64,000 nt of DNA, taken from positions 62,001-126,000 of the forward strand of contig CAMDCN010000008.1 of the NCBI GenBank assembly GCA_945890485.1, read 5' to 3'. This document shows, piece after piece, positions 50,916 through 59,054 of the stretch. The DNA is from Candidatus Sulfopaludibacter sp. SbA3 (lineage in GTDB: Bacteria > Acidobacteriota > Terriglobia > Bryobacterales > Bryobacteraceae). A model generated the notes under the pieces. The model searched no databases, was not told the origin of the DNA, and was given only the letters and a program-made list of their open reading frames with translations. Positions within the stretch are counted from its first letter, which is position 1. Each line of letters begins with the position of its first letter. The position numbers and the translations under genes were made by a program.

Positions 50916-51421
50916 GGCGGCGCGGAACCCAACGCGGAAACTCTCTGCTGGAAGCCGTGCTCTTCCTACCCGTTTTGATGATGCTGCTCTGGGGCCTCAT
51001 CGAGTTCGGCCGCATCAGCTATACCTTCTACACGCTCCACAAAATGCTGCAAACGGTAGCGCGCTACACGGCGCAGCAACCGGGTCTCAACTTCTGTGAT
51101 GAGTCCGATGTCCAACTAACCCAAGCGAAAACCTTCGCCCTCCGCGGAGCGGGCGAAAACGCCGGCGCCGACATCATCACCAACCTCACCGCCGACCAGA
51201 TCCGCATCCGCCTCGAACGCGTCGACCCCGACACATCGCAACTCGGCGAATGCGACTGCTCCGCCACCGGATGTGACATTGCCCAAGGCGGCCGCAACCC
51301 TGATTTCATTGTCGTTTCGTTTACTGACGGTTTCGCCATGCGGCCCAATATCCCGTTCTTCAATGCCACGGAGACGTTCGCTTTGCGGCCGCTCGTACGT
51401 ATGCCGGTAGGGGGCAACTAG
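50912..51421 (+). CDS. TadE-like pseudopilin 1
   Basis: The 169-residue protein has RRGTQRGNSLLEAVLFLPVL and MLLWGLIEFGRISYTFYTLHKMLQ, the TadE pattern with Glu at the fifth position after the Gly cleavage site (G|NSLLE). The C-terminal domain is extracytoplasmic, with Cys pairs (ECDCSATGCD). TadE-like pseudopilins are processed by the same prepilin peptidase as Flp. The stop and the next start overlap by one base (TAGTG). Confidence 0.87.
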   Translation: MRRRGTQRGNSLLEAVLFLPVLMMLLWGLIEFGRISYTFYTLHKMLQTVARYTAQQPGLNFCDESDVQLTQAKTFALRGAGENAGADIITNLTADQIRIRLERVDPDTSQLGECDCSATGCDIAQGGRNPDFIVVSFTDGFAMRPNIPFFNATETFALRPLVRMPVGGN

Positions 51422-51921
51422 TGAGCCGCCAAAAGGGACAAGCCTCGCTCGAATACGTCATCGTCTCGGCCGGTGTTCTCATACCGTTGACGTTCATGAT
51501 CGTCTTCTCCGCGCAACTCCTTTGGACCTGGCACTCCGTCGTCGAATGGACCCGCATCGGCGCGCGCTACGCCGTCACCCACTGCTATCAGAACGCGGGC
51601 GAGAACGTCCGCAGTTTCATGCGCGCCAACGTGCCCACGAACATGGACCAACTTGAGTTCCAATCCGGCGGAGCTACCATCGAAATCGACTACTTTCAGC
51701 GCGACCCCGAAACCGGCTCTCTCATCGAGTTCAACTGCTCTGGCGGCGACTGCTCCACCGAGTGTGTCCCCGACGCTGTCACCATTCGCGTTGCCGGCTA
51801 CCAGTTCCGCGCCTTCATGGCCTTCCTCGGCTTGCCGCCGGTGAGCCTTCCTAATTTCCAAACCTCTCTGCCGGTCGAAAGTGCCGGCTGCGATGCCGAA
51901 CTCGGCACCTGTACCCCGTAA
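51421..51921 (+). CDS. TadE/TadF-like pseudopilin 2
   Basis: The 166-residue protein begins at GTG 51421. KGQASLEYVIVSAGVLIPLT has a Gly-Gln-Ala-Ser-Leu-Glu cleavage motif (G|QASLE), with Tyr next to Glu as in Flp pilins, followed by a single helix. The C-terminal part has Cys in FNCSGGDCSTEC. It is the second pseudopilin of the locus, probably TadF-like, or a second TadE. A stop 18 bases before the CpaE start shows tight linkage. Confidence 0.83.
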   Translation: MSRQKGQASLEYVIVSAGVLIPLTFMIVFSAQLLWTWHSVVEWTRIGARYAVTHCYQNAGENVRSFMRANVPTNMDQLEFQSGGATIEIDYFQRDPETGSLIEFNCSGGDCSTECVPDAVTIRVAGYQFRAFMAFLGLPPVSLPNFQTSLPVESAGCDAELGTCTP

Positions 51922-51939
51922 GGAGACCTTCGAGACCGC

Positions 51940-53109
51940 ATGTCGTTTACATTGATGATCGCCTCCGCTGACGAGCAACTCCGGGAACTGGTGCGCGACG
52001 CCGTGGCCGCCACGCCCAGCGCCCGCGTCCTCACCGAGTTTGTCGATGTCTCGGCCAATCTCTATATCCGCGTCCTGCAGGAACTCGACCGTTTTCCCGA
52101 AGCCGCCCTCCTGCTCGATATCTCGGGCGACCCTGTCGGCGGTCTGAAGGCGCTAGAAAAGCTGCGCCAAGCCGTACCCGAACTCTACATCCTCGCCACG
52201 GACTACAGTGAGGACGGCGAGAGCATCCTCCTCACCATTCGCGCCGGCGCCACCGACTATCTCACCATGCCGCTCAAGCGCAGCGACCTGCGCGACGCCT
52301 TGCTCCGGCTCGACCGCGCTCCCCGCCGCGCCGTTAGCGGCGGCAGCCAACTCGGCAAAATCTATACCTTCCTCGGCGCGAAGGGCGGCGTCGGCACCAC
52401 GTCCCTCGCCGTCAACTTCGCCACCATTCAAGCGCAACGGAAAAAGCAGACCGTGCTCCTCGATCTCGATTGGTCCGCCAACGATGTCGCCATGATGCTC
52501 GGCGCCGCGCCGCAATATACACTCGCCGAAGTTGGCGAAAATCTCGACCGGATGGACCAGACGCTCTTCGAAGGTTTCGTCTCCCGAGACCCCGCGGGCT
52601 TCTTCTACGTCGGCCCGCCCGATGCCCTCGAAGCCAATCGCGGCGCGTTTACGGATTCCATGCTGCGCGAGTTCGCCACGTTCCTTGTTGAGAAGTACGA
52701 CTGCATCGTCATCGATGCCGGCCGCAATATCAACGACGATCTCGCCCTCGCCGCGCTCCAGGTTTCGACGTCCGTCTTCCTCGTCACGACGCAGGAGTTC
52801 CCCGCCGTCCGCAACGCCCAGCGCTACCTCGGCTACCTCATGCGCCTCGGCTTCACGCAGGACCAGATCCGGATCCTGATCAACAAGTACCAGAAGAAGC
52901 CCGCCGCGCAATACGCCACGCTCGACCAGGTGAAGCAGACCCTCGGCCAGCCGGTCTTCTACGGCATCCCCGAATCCGGCGCCGTGCTCGCGAGCATCAA
53001 CAAGGCCCGGCCCCTGGTCACCGACCGGCAGACCTTCGCCGAAATGGACAAGACGCTGCGGGCCTTTGCCGACAAGGCCACCGGCGTGAAACGGGAGCAG
53101 GCAGCGTAA
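51940..53109 (+). CDS. cpaE: Tad pilus localisation ATPase CpaE/TadZ
   Basis: The 389-residue protein has an N-terminal receiver-like domain (about 1-125; AALLLDISGD, ILATDYSEDG) without obvious phosphorylation set, and a MinD/ParA-type ATPase domain with deviant Walker A FLGAKGGVGTTSLAVNFA (about residues 144-161), VLLDLDWSAND and CIVIDAGRNINDD. TadZ/CpaE directs the Tad machine to a cell pole or site. AAGGAG lies 10 bases upstream of ATG 51940. Confidence 0.9.
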   Translation: MSFTLMIASADEQLRELVRDAVAATPSARVLTEFVDVSANLYIRVLQELDRFPEAALLLDISGDPVGGLKALEKLRQAVPELYILATDYSEDGESILLTIRAGATDYLTMPLKRSDLRDALLRLDRAPRRAVSGGSQLGKIYTFLGAKGGVGTTSLAVNFATIQAQRKKQTVLLDLDWSANDVAMMLGAAPQYTLAEVGENLDRMDQTLFEGFVSRDPAGFFYVGPPDALEANRGAFTDSMLREFATFLVEKYDCIVIDAGRNINDDLALAALQVSTSVFLVTTQEFPAVRNAQRYLGYLMRLGFTQDQIRILINKYQKKPAAQYATLDQVKQTLGQPVFYGIPESGAVLASINKARPLVTDRQTFAEMDKTLRAFADKATGVKREQAA

Positions 53110-53115
53110 CCCAGG

Positions 53116-54441
53116 ATGGCCACCCGCGCTCCAATTCGGCCCAACCCCGGCGCTACCACCGGCAACGCCCGGTGGCAGAGTATCCGGTCCAAGGTCCATG
53201 CCAAACTCCTGCTGCTGCTCACCCCGGACCAGCTCCGCTCGCTGAACAAAGACGGCGTCCGCGAACAGCTCGGCATCCATATTGAGCGCATCGTCCGCGA
53301 AGAGAACATCCCCCTCACGCAGGTGGAACGCGACCGCCTCATCGAAGAGGTGCTCGACGAAGTCTTCGGCCTCGGGCCGCTCGAAATCCTCTTCAAAGAC
53401 CCCACCATCAGCGACATCATGGTGAACGGCCCCGACTCGGTCTACGTCGAACGCAACGGCAAAGTTGTCGAAACGGAAATCCGCTTCAAGGACCAGGCGC
53501 ACTTGCGCATGATCATCGACCGCATCGTGTCGAACATCGGCCGCCGCATCGACGACTCCTCGCCCATCGTCGACGCCCGCCTCGCCGACGGCAGCCGCAT
53601 GTGCGCCGTCATTCCGCCGCTCTCACTCATCGGCCCGGTCATGTCCATTCGCCGCTTCGGCAAACGGCAGTTGACCATCGAAGATCTCATCAAGCTCGAA
53701 ACGTTCACGACAGGCATGTACCAGTTCCTCGCCGGGGCCGTCCGTGCCCGGCTCAATATCGTGGTCTCCGGCGGCTCCGGCTCCGGCAAAACCACGATGC
53801 TCAACACGCTCTCCCGCTTCATCCCGGAAGACGAGCGCATCGTGACCATTGAAGACACGGCCGAACTCACCCTGCAGCAGGAGCACATCGTCCGCCTCGA
53901 AACCCGGCCGATGAACATTGAAGGCGCGGGCGCCATCACGCAGCGAGACCTCGTCATCAATGCGCTTCGCATGCGCCCGGAACGCATCGTCATCGGCGAG
54001 TGCCGCGGCCCCGAAGCGATGGATATGATGCAGGCCATGAACACGGGCCACGACGGCTCCATGACCACCACCCACGCCAACACGGGCCGCGACGCCTTCT
54101 CGCGCCTCGAAACGATGGTGATGATGGCCAGCTCCTCCATCCCTGATCGCGTCATTCGCCAGATGCTCGCCAGCGCCGTCCAACTCGTCGTCCACTGCGC
54201 CCGGTTGACCGACGGCACCCGCAAGATTGTCTCCATTGCGGAGGTGGTCGGCATCGAAGGCGACCAGGTGAAGATGGAGGATATCTTCGTCTTCCAGCGC
54301 GAAGGAGTCTCCGCCGGCGGCCGCGTCCTCGGTCGCTTCAAAGGCACCGGCTACCGGCCCCATGTCGCCCAGCGCATCCGAGCCTACGGCACCAAACTGA
54401 ACGACACGATCTATGACGAAGTCCAGGAGGTCGTCGACTAG
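53116..54441 (+). CDS. cpaF: Tad pilus assembly ATPase CpaF/TadA
   Basis: The 441-residue protein is a type II/IV secretion ATPase of the CpaF type. It has an N-terminal domain with DPTISDIMVNGPDSVYVERN, then the Walker A NIVVSGGSGSGKTTMLNTLS, the Asp box (TIEDTAELTL), the Walker B (RPERIVIGECRGPEAMDMM) and the His box (GHDGSMTTTHANT). It powers Flp pilus extension and retraction. It starts 6 bases after cpaE. Confidence 0.96.
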   Translation: MATRAPIRPNPGATTGNARWQSIRSKVHAKLLLLLTPDQLRSLNKDGVREQLGIHIERIVREENIPLTQVERDRLIEEVLDEVFGLGPLEILFKDPTISDIMVNGPDSVYVERNGKVVETEIRFKDQAHLRMIIDRIVSNIGRRIDDSSPIVDARLADGSRMCAVIPPLSLIGPVMSIRRFGKRQLTIEDLIKLETFTTGMYQFLAGAVRARLNIVVSGGSGSGKTTMLNTLSRFIPEDERIVTIEDTAELTLQQEHIVRLETRPMNIEGAGAITQRDLVINALRMRPERIVIGECRGPEAMDMMQAMNTGHDGSMTTTHANTGRDAFSRLETMVMMASSSIPDRVIRQMLASAVQLVVHCARLTDGTRKIVSIAEVVGIEGDQVKMEDIFVFQREGVSAGGRVLGRFKGTGYRPHVAQRIRAYGTKLNDTIYDEVQEVVD

Positions 54442-55410
54442 ATGGGCTTCTTCTTCGTCGCCTTTCTCATCTTCAGCCTTGCCTTCCTCGCCGCCGGCTA
54501 CTACGTTTTCAGCGTGCCGCAGCAGCAGGCCGCCGATGTCCTCGGCTCCCGCCTGCGCGAACTCCGCGCCCGCAATGGCGCTCGCGCCACTGGCCGCGGC
54601 GACCTCGTCCGCCGCGAAGAGCGCGGTTCCTTCGCCTTCCTAGCCGACCTCTTTAGTTGGGGCGGCGTCGTGGGCCGCTTGCAGAAATCCATCCGCCAGG
54701 CGGACCTGAAGTATCAAGCCACGGACGTCATCGGCCTCTGCCTCATCCTGTTCGTCGTCTTCTTCCTTCTCCTGGGCCTGTTCATCCCGTCGATGCTGAT
54801 CCGCTTGCTGTTTTCCGGCCTTCTCGGCTTCGCTCCCATCGCCTATGTCCTGCGCCAGCGCGCCGCGCGCCTCGGCAAATTCGAGCACCAACTGCCGGAC
54901 GCGATTGACCTGTTCAACCGCTCCATGAAGGCCGGCCACAACATTCAATCGGGTCTCGAAACGATCTCTACCGAAGCCTCTGATCCCGTCAAGCAGGAGT
55001 TCAAGAAGCTGATGGAAGAGATGTCCCTCGGCTCCACCCTCGACGCCGCGCTGCATAATCTCGGCGATCGCGTGCCGCTCATCGATCTCAAGTTCTTCAT
55101 CACCGGCCTAATCCTCCAGCGCCAAACCGGCGCCAACATGGTCTCCGTCCTCGAAAATCTCTCGACGCTCGTCCGCGAACGTCTCGCCCTGCAGGAGAAG
55201 ATGAAGGCCGCCACCGCTCAGCAACGGTGGTCCGCCGCACTCCTCTGTGGCATGCCGATCTTCTTCGGGCTCGCGCTCTGGGTGATGAAGCCGGAGTACA
55301 TTGACGTCCTCGTCAACGACCCTGTCGGCAGCAAATTCTTCGCCTATGGCGTCATCTCCGAAGTCGTCGGCATCCTCGTGATCCGGAAGTTATCGAGTCC
55401 CAAGATATGA
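54442..55410 (+). CDS. tadB: Tad inner-membrane protein TadB
   Basis: The 322-residue protein has an N-terminal helix, two central helices (VIGLCLILFVVFFLLLGLFI region), a GspF/T2SSF domain (QLPDAIDLFNRSMKAGHNIQ; FFITGLILQRQTGANMVSVL) and a C-terminal helix. It is the TadB partner of CpaF in the inner membrane. It starts immediately after the cpaF stop and overlaps tadC by 4 bases. Confidence 0.93.
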   Translation: MGFFFVAFLIFSLAFLAAGYYVFSVPQQQAADVLGSRLRELRARNGARATGRGDLVRREERGSFAFLADLFSWGGVVGRLQKSIRQADLKYQATDVIGLCLILFVVFFLLLGLFIPSMLIRLLFSGLLGFAPIAYVLRQRAARLGKFEHQLPDAIDLFNRSMKAGHNIQSGLETISTEASDPVKQEFKKLMEEMSLGSTLDAALHNLGDRVPLIDLKFFITGLILQRQTGANMVSVLENLSTLVRERLALQEKMKAATAQQRWSAALLCGMPIFFGLALWVMKPEYIDVLVNDPVGSKFFAYGVISEVVGILVIRKLSSPKI

Positions 55411-56348
55411 TCACCGCGCTCTTCTTCGTCCTCTGTTTCGCCGTGGTCGCCGCCCTCCTCTGGAGCGGCTTTCAACTCTTGCAGCCGCCAGAAAATCCGC
55501 TGGATGACCGGCTCGATGAACTCATGTCCATCAGCCGAGGCGGTGCCGGCGCACAGAAGCGCCGCCAATTCGGCACGGGCTTTTGGGAGCGCTTTCTTTA
55601 CATCATCAATCTCGTGCCGGGCGTCGATAGCATCCTCGAAGAGAGCGAACTGCTGCTTCGTCAGGCGGGAATTCGCCGGCGTGAAGCCCTCGCCTACTAC
55701 GCGATGTTCAACCTTCTATTCCTGGTCGCGCTGTTGCTGGGCTCCTGGTTCGTCCAGCCCGACGACAAGCCGCTCCTCAGCCGTCTTCTGGGATTGGCCC
55801 CGGCCATCCTTCTCGGTTGGCTGTTGCCCAAGCAGGTGCTCTACCGCCTTATGAAGCGCTACCGGAACAAGCTCCAGGAGTCGCTCCCCGACACCGTAGA
55901 CCTCCTCGGCATCGTCCTCGGCACCGGCCTCGCCCTCGACCAAGCCCTCACCCGCGTCTGCGAGGAGATGCAGTTCATCTACCCCGAACTCTCGGCCGAA
56001 TTCTTCACCGTCGTCATGCAGGTGAAGGCCGGCCAGGATCGCTCGAAAGCCTTCCAGCAGCTCGTCCGCCGCACCGGCATCGAAGACATCAAGTCCCTCG
56101 CCGCCATGATCATTCAAAGCGAGCGCTTCGGCACCAGCCTCTCGCAGGCGCTAAAAGTCTACGCCGACGCGCTCCGCTCCCGCCGCCGTCTTCGCGGCGA
56201 AGCCATGGTCGGCAAGGCCGGCATCAAAATGGTCCTCGCGACCGTCGTCTTTATCTTGCCCGTGGTCTTCATCATCACGCTAGTCCCGGCGATGATCACC
56301 ATGCTCAACAATCTGAAAGGCGGTATCGGCGCCAGCGCCGGACGCTAA
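55407..56348 (+). CDS. tadC: Tad inner-membrane protein TadC
   Basis: The 313-residue protein has a T2SSF domain with LPDTVDLLGIVLGTGLALDQ and FGTSLSQALKVYADALRSRR, flanked by membrane helices (ITALFFVLCFAVVAALLW; VLATVVFILPVVFIITL). It pairs with TadB. It overlaps the upstream tadB (ATGA) and overlaps the convergent CoA-binding gene by 4 bases at the stop. It is the last tad gene visible. Confidence 0.93.
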   Translation: MITALFFVLCFAVVAALLWSGFQLLQPPENPLDDRLDELMSISRGGAGAQKRRQFGTGFWERFLYIINLVPGVDSILEESELLLRQAGIRRREALAYYAMFNLLFLVALLLGSWFVQPDDKPLLSRLLGLAPAILLGWLLPKQVLYRLMKRYRNKLQESLPDTVDLLGIVLGTGLALDQALTRVCEEMQFIYPELSAEFFTVVMQVKAGQDRSKAFQQLVRRTGIEDIKSLAAMIIQSERFGTSLSQALKVYADALRSRRRLRGEAMVGKAGIKMVLATVVFILPVVFIITLVPAMITMLNNLKGGIGASAGR

Positions 56349-56731
56349 ATGAACAGCCGCCGGTGAACCTTCAGCAGGCACTGGTCCTGCACCACTTCGA
56401 GGCCTTCCGGAATCTCCTCGCACGTGATGCCTTCCTGCAGCCACGCATAGCGCAAGCCGAGTTCCTTCATCTCGGCCAGCAACGCGGGCACCGCCTCCGA
56501 CGCCCGGAATACATTCACGAGGTCAATCGTATCCGGCACCGCGGAAAGCGACGGATACGCCTTCTCGCCCAGCACCTCTTTTTCAATCGGATGCACGGGA
56601 ATAATACGGTATCCCTTCCGCTGCATGTAAGCGGCCACGCCGTAAGCCGGCCGCTGCGGCCGGTTCGACAAACCAACCACAGCAATCGTCTTCACCCGTG
56701 TGAGCAGCTCCCGGATCGCCGCATCACTCAC
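56345..56731 (-). CDS. CoA-binding domain protein (YccU-like)
   Basis: The 128-residue protein is a Rossmann-fold CoA_binding-type protein: TIAVVGLSNRPQRPAYGVAA, GYRIIPVHP, and DLVNVFRASEAVPALLAEM, followed by AWLQEGI. This is the YccU/YneT family. The role is unclear; CoA or a nucleotide is bound. It overlaps the pseudouridine synthase gene by 8 bases, and so ends the scpA-scpB-rluB run. Confidence 0.88.
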   Translation of the reverse strand: MSDAAIRELLTRVKTIAVVGLSNRPQRPAYGVAAYMQRKGYRIIPVHPIEKEVLGEKAYPSLSAVPDTIDLVNVFRASEAVPALLAEMKELGLRYAWLQEGITCEEIPEGLEVVQDQCLLKVHRRLFI

Positions 56732-57467
56732 TGGTAGCCACCAGCTTCTCGAGCTTTAAAATCCGCCGGAACTTAGCCACTTCCTTCGGATTCAAAGACC
56801 GCCACTCCCCGTGCTTCAACTCGCCCAGCTCCAGGAACCCGATCTTCACCCGCTTCAACTTCTCCACCAGCCGCCCGAAATACCGGAACATCATGCGGAT
56901 CTGGTTCTGCCGCCCTTCAATGAGCTGCACCTCGTACCACGGGTTTTCTTGATTCTTCAGCATCTTCAGCCCGGCCGGCGCCGTGCGCTTCCCATGCAGC
57001 GGCACGCCACGCCGGAACTGATCTTCCTGCTCATGAGTCAGGTTGCCCGTCGTCTTCACCACGTAGGTCTTCACCAACTGGCTATGCGCGCTCATCACGC
57101 GGTTGGCAAACTCGCCATCATTGGTCAACAGCAGCAAGCCTTCCGAAGCGTAGTCCAATCGGCCCACCGGATACACCCGCTCCTTCAAGCCCTTCATCAA
57201 CTGGTTCACCGTCGGCCGCCCTTCGGGGTCGTACATCGTCGTCACGTACCCGGCCGGCTTATTCAGCGCCAGGTACAAAAAGCCCTTCGGCTTCTTGATC
57301 AACTTGCCGTCCACTTTAATGTGGTCCGTGTCCAGGTCCGCTTTCGACCCGAGCTCCACCACGATCTCGCCGTTCACGCTCACGCGGCCTTCGACGATCA
57401 ACTGCTCGGCCTTCCGGCGGCTCGTAATGCCCGCGCCCGAAAGAATTTTCTGTAATCGTTCCTGCAT
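56724..57467 (-). CDS. RsuA/RluB-type pseudouridine synthase
   Basis: The 247-residue protein has an N-terminal S4 RNA-binding domain (ERLQKILSGAGITSRRKAEQ, VSVNGEIV) and a pseudouridine synthase domain with YPVGRLDYASEGLLLLTNDG, which contains the catalytic Asp, and then KTYVV and EGRNQIR-like GRQNQIRMMF. The order scpA-scpB-rluB is common in bacteria, so RluB (23S rRNA) is favoured over RsuA. The first base of its ATG is shared with the scpB stop. Confidence 0.9.
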   Translation of the reverse strand: MQERLQKILSGAGITSRRKAEQLIVEGRVSVNGEIVVELGSKADLDTDHIKVDGKLIKKPKGFLYLALNKPAGYVTTMYDPEGRPTVNQLMKGLKERVYPVGRLDYASEGLLLLTNDGEFANRVMSAHSQLVKTYVVKTTGNLTHEQEDQFRRGVPLHGKRTAPAGLKMLKNQENPWYEVQLIEGRQNQIRMMFRYFGRLVEKLKRVKIGFLELGELKHGEWRSLNPKEVAKFRRILKLEKLVATSE

Positions 57468-58255
57468 TATGCTTCCACCTCAGGCGTAGGCGCGGGCGTC
57501 TCGGTCGACTCCGCCTCTCGCAAATCCAACGCCTCCGTGGTCGCTTCGGCTTCCTCTTCGCTAAACGCCAAGCGCCGCAGCTCTTCAAACTCCTTCAGCG
57601 ACGGCAACTCCTTCAGCGAGCTCAGGCCAAACTGCACGAGAAACTCTTTATTCGTTTTGTACAAAATCGGTTTGCCAATGACGTTCTTCCGCCCGGCCAC
57701 CTGCACCAGCTTCCGGTCCAGCAGCGTCTTCAATACGCCGCCGCCCTGCACCCCGCGAATCTCCATGATCTCGGGCGCCGTAATCGGCTGCTTATAGGCG
57801 ATCACGGCCAACGTCTCCAGCGCCGCCAACGACAGCTTCAGCGGCGGCTTCAGATTCTTCACGAACAGCCGGACCTGATCATGCAGTTCCGCCTTCGTCG
57901 CCATCTTGAACCCGCCCGCGATCTCTTTGATCTGCAGGCCGCGCTCTGGCTTGGCAAACTCCTCAACCAACTCGCCCAACAGCGCGTCAATTCGCGCCAA
58001 CGGCTGCCGCAACGCCGCGGCAATCTGCTTGGACTCCAGCGGCTCTTCCGTCACATAAATGACGGCTTCCAGAATCGCCTTCAACTCCACATCGGAGTAG
58101 TCCGCCACCGGCTCCGGCTCGGGATCGGAAACCGGTTCCGGCTCCGCCTCCATCTCTACCGCCAACTCCCCCACCGGCTCCACCAGAGCCTCCATCGCTT
58201 CCACTTCCGCGGCGGCCGTCTCGGCCTGATCCCGCGGTTCCAATTCGTCTGCCAT
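57467..58255 (-). CDS. scpB: Segregation and condensation protein B
   Basis: The 262-residue protein has a ~55-residue acidic N-terminal extension (many Glu, Pro; AVEMEAEPEPVSDPEPEPVA). The ScpB winged-helix part follows: VELKAILEAVIYVTEEPLES, LSLAALETLAVIAYKQPITA and GVQGGGVLKTLLDRKLV. ScpB binds ScpA and SMC to form condensin. A C-terminal acidic tail (EEAEATTEALDL) is also present. The gene starts 10 bases after scpA. Confidence 0.92.
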   Translation of the reverse strand: MADELEPRDQAETAAAEVEAMEALVEPVGELAVEMEAEPEPVSDPEPEPVADYSDVELKAILEAVIYVTEEPLESKQIAAALRQPLARIDALLGELVEEFAKPERGLQIKEIAGGFKMATKAELHDQVRLFVKNLKPPLKLSLAALETLAVIAYKQPITAPEIMEIRGVQGGGVLKTLLDRKLVQVAGRKNVIGKPILYKTNKEFLVQFGLSSLKELPSLKEFEELRRLAFSEEEAEATTEALDLREAESTETPAPTPEVEA

Positions 58256-58265
58256 AGCTTCCTAC

Positions 58266-59048
58266 TTAACTGTATTCTTCTTCTAACCGGGCGATCGCTT
58301 CGCCCTCGGGGAACGCTTCGTCGAAACGGTCCGTCTTCGCCAACCCAATATCGCCGAACGCTTCGGCCTGCACGAGCTTGATGGCCTGATTCTTCACCAT
58401 CTCCAAAATCGCCAGGAACATCGCGATCATCGCGTTCCGGCTCCGCTGCCGTTCAAACAGATCGGTCGCCGAAAGGCTCGATCCCTTCCGCAGATCCTTC
58501 ATCAGGTTCTTCAGGTAATGGATCATGTCCGGCACGGTGACGTCTTCCTTGGTGATCTCGAACTGTGGCCGATTCTTCGCCCGTTCAATCACCTTCTGCA
58601 GCGTCTGCACCAGGTCAAACAGCGTCACCGACAGGCCCTGCTCTTCTTCCGCCAGGAAGTCCTTCAACGCCGGATTCGACCACGCCGCCTCTTCCACCAG
58701 CCGCTTCTGCTGTAGCATCTCGGCGGCGTTCTTAAACCGCTCGTGCTCAATCAGCCGTTCCACCAGCTCCTGACGCGGATCCTCCTGCGGATCCATCTTT
58801 TCGAGCTCCGGGTCGCGCGGCAGCAGCGTCTTCGACTTGATGTGAATCAACGTCGCCGCCATGTAGACGAACTCCGCGCTCAGCTCGATATCCAGCGCGT
58901 TCGCCTTCTCGATGTACGCCAAATATTGCGAAGTAATCTTCGCAATCGGGATGTCGTAAATGTTGATCTGGTGCTTGCGAATCAGATCAAGCAGAAGGTC
59001 CAGGGGCCCTTCATACTGCTCGATATGGATTTGCAACGGAGACGACAC
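58266..59048 (-). CDS. scpA: Segregation and condensation protein A
   Basis: The 260-residue protein begins with the ScpA N-terminus (QIHIEQYEGPLDLLLDLIRK), followed by INIYDIPIAKITSQYLAYIE and LIHIKSKTLLP. The C-terminal winged helix has RNAMIAMFLAILEMVKNQAI, followed by KLVQAEAFGDI. It is the kleisin subunit that bridges the SMC dimer. It starts 6 bases after the S9 peptidase stop. Confidence 0.95.
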   Translation of the reverse strand: MSSPLQIHIEQYEGPLDLLLDLIRKHQINIYDIPIAKITSQYLAYIEKANALDIELSAEFVYMAATLIHIKSKTLLPRDPELEKMDPQEDPRQELVERLIEHERFKNAAEMLQQKRLVEEAAWSNPALKDFLAEEEQGLSVTLFDLVQTLQKVIERAKNRPQFEITKEDVTVPDMIHYLKNLMKDLRKGSSLSATDLFERQRSRNAMIAMFLAILEMVKNQAIKLVQAEAFGDIGLAKTDRFDEAFPEGEAIARLEEEYS

Positions 59049-59054
59049 TTCTAA

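Noticed and set aside
52153-53502. 449-codon minus-strand open frame
   Set aside because: It is antisense to cpaE and cpaF, both with Walker motifs; composition is typical of a codon-phase shadow.
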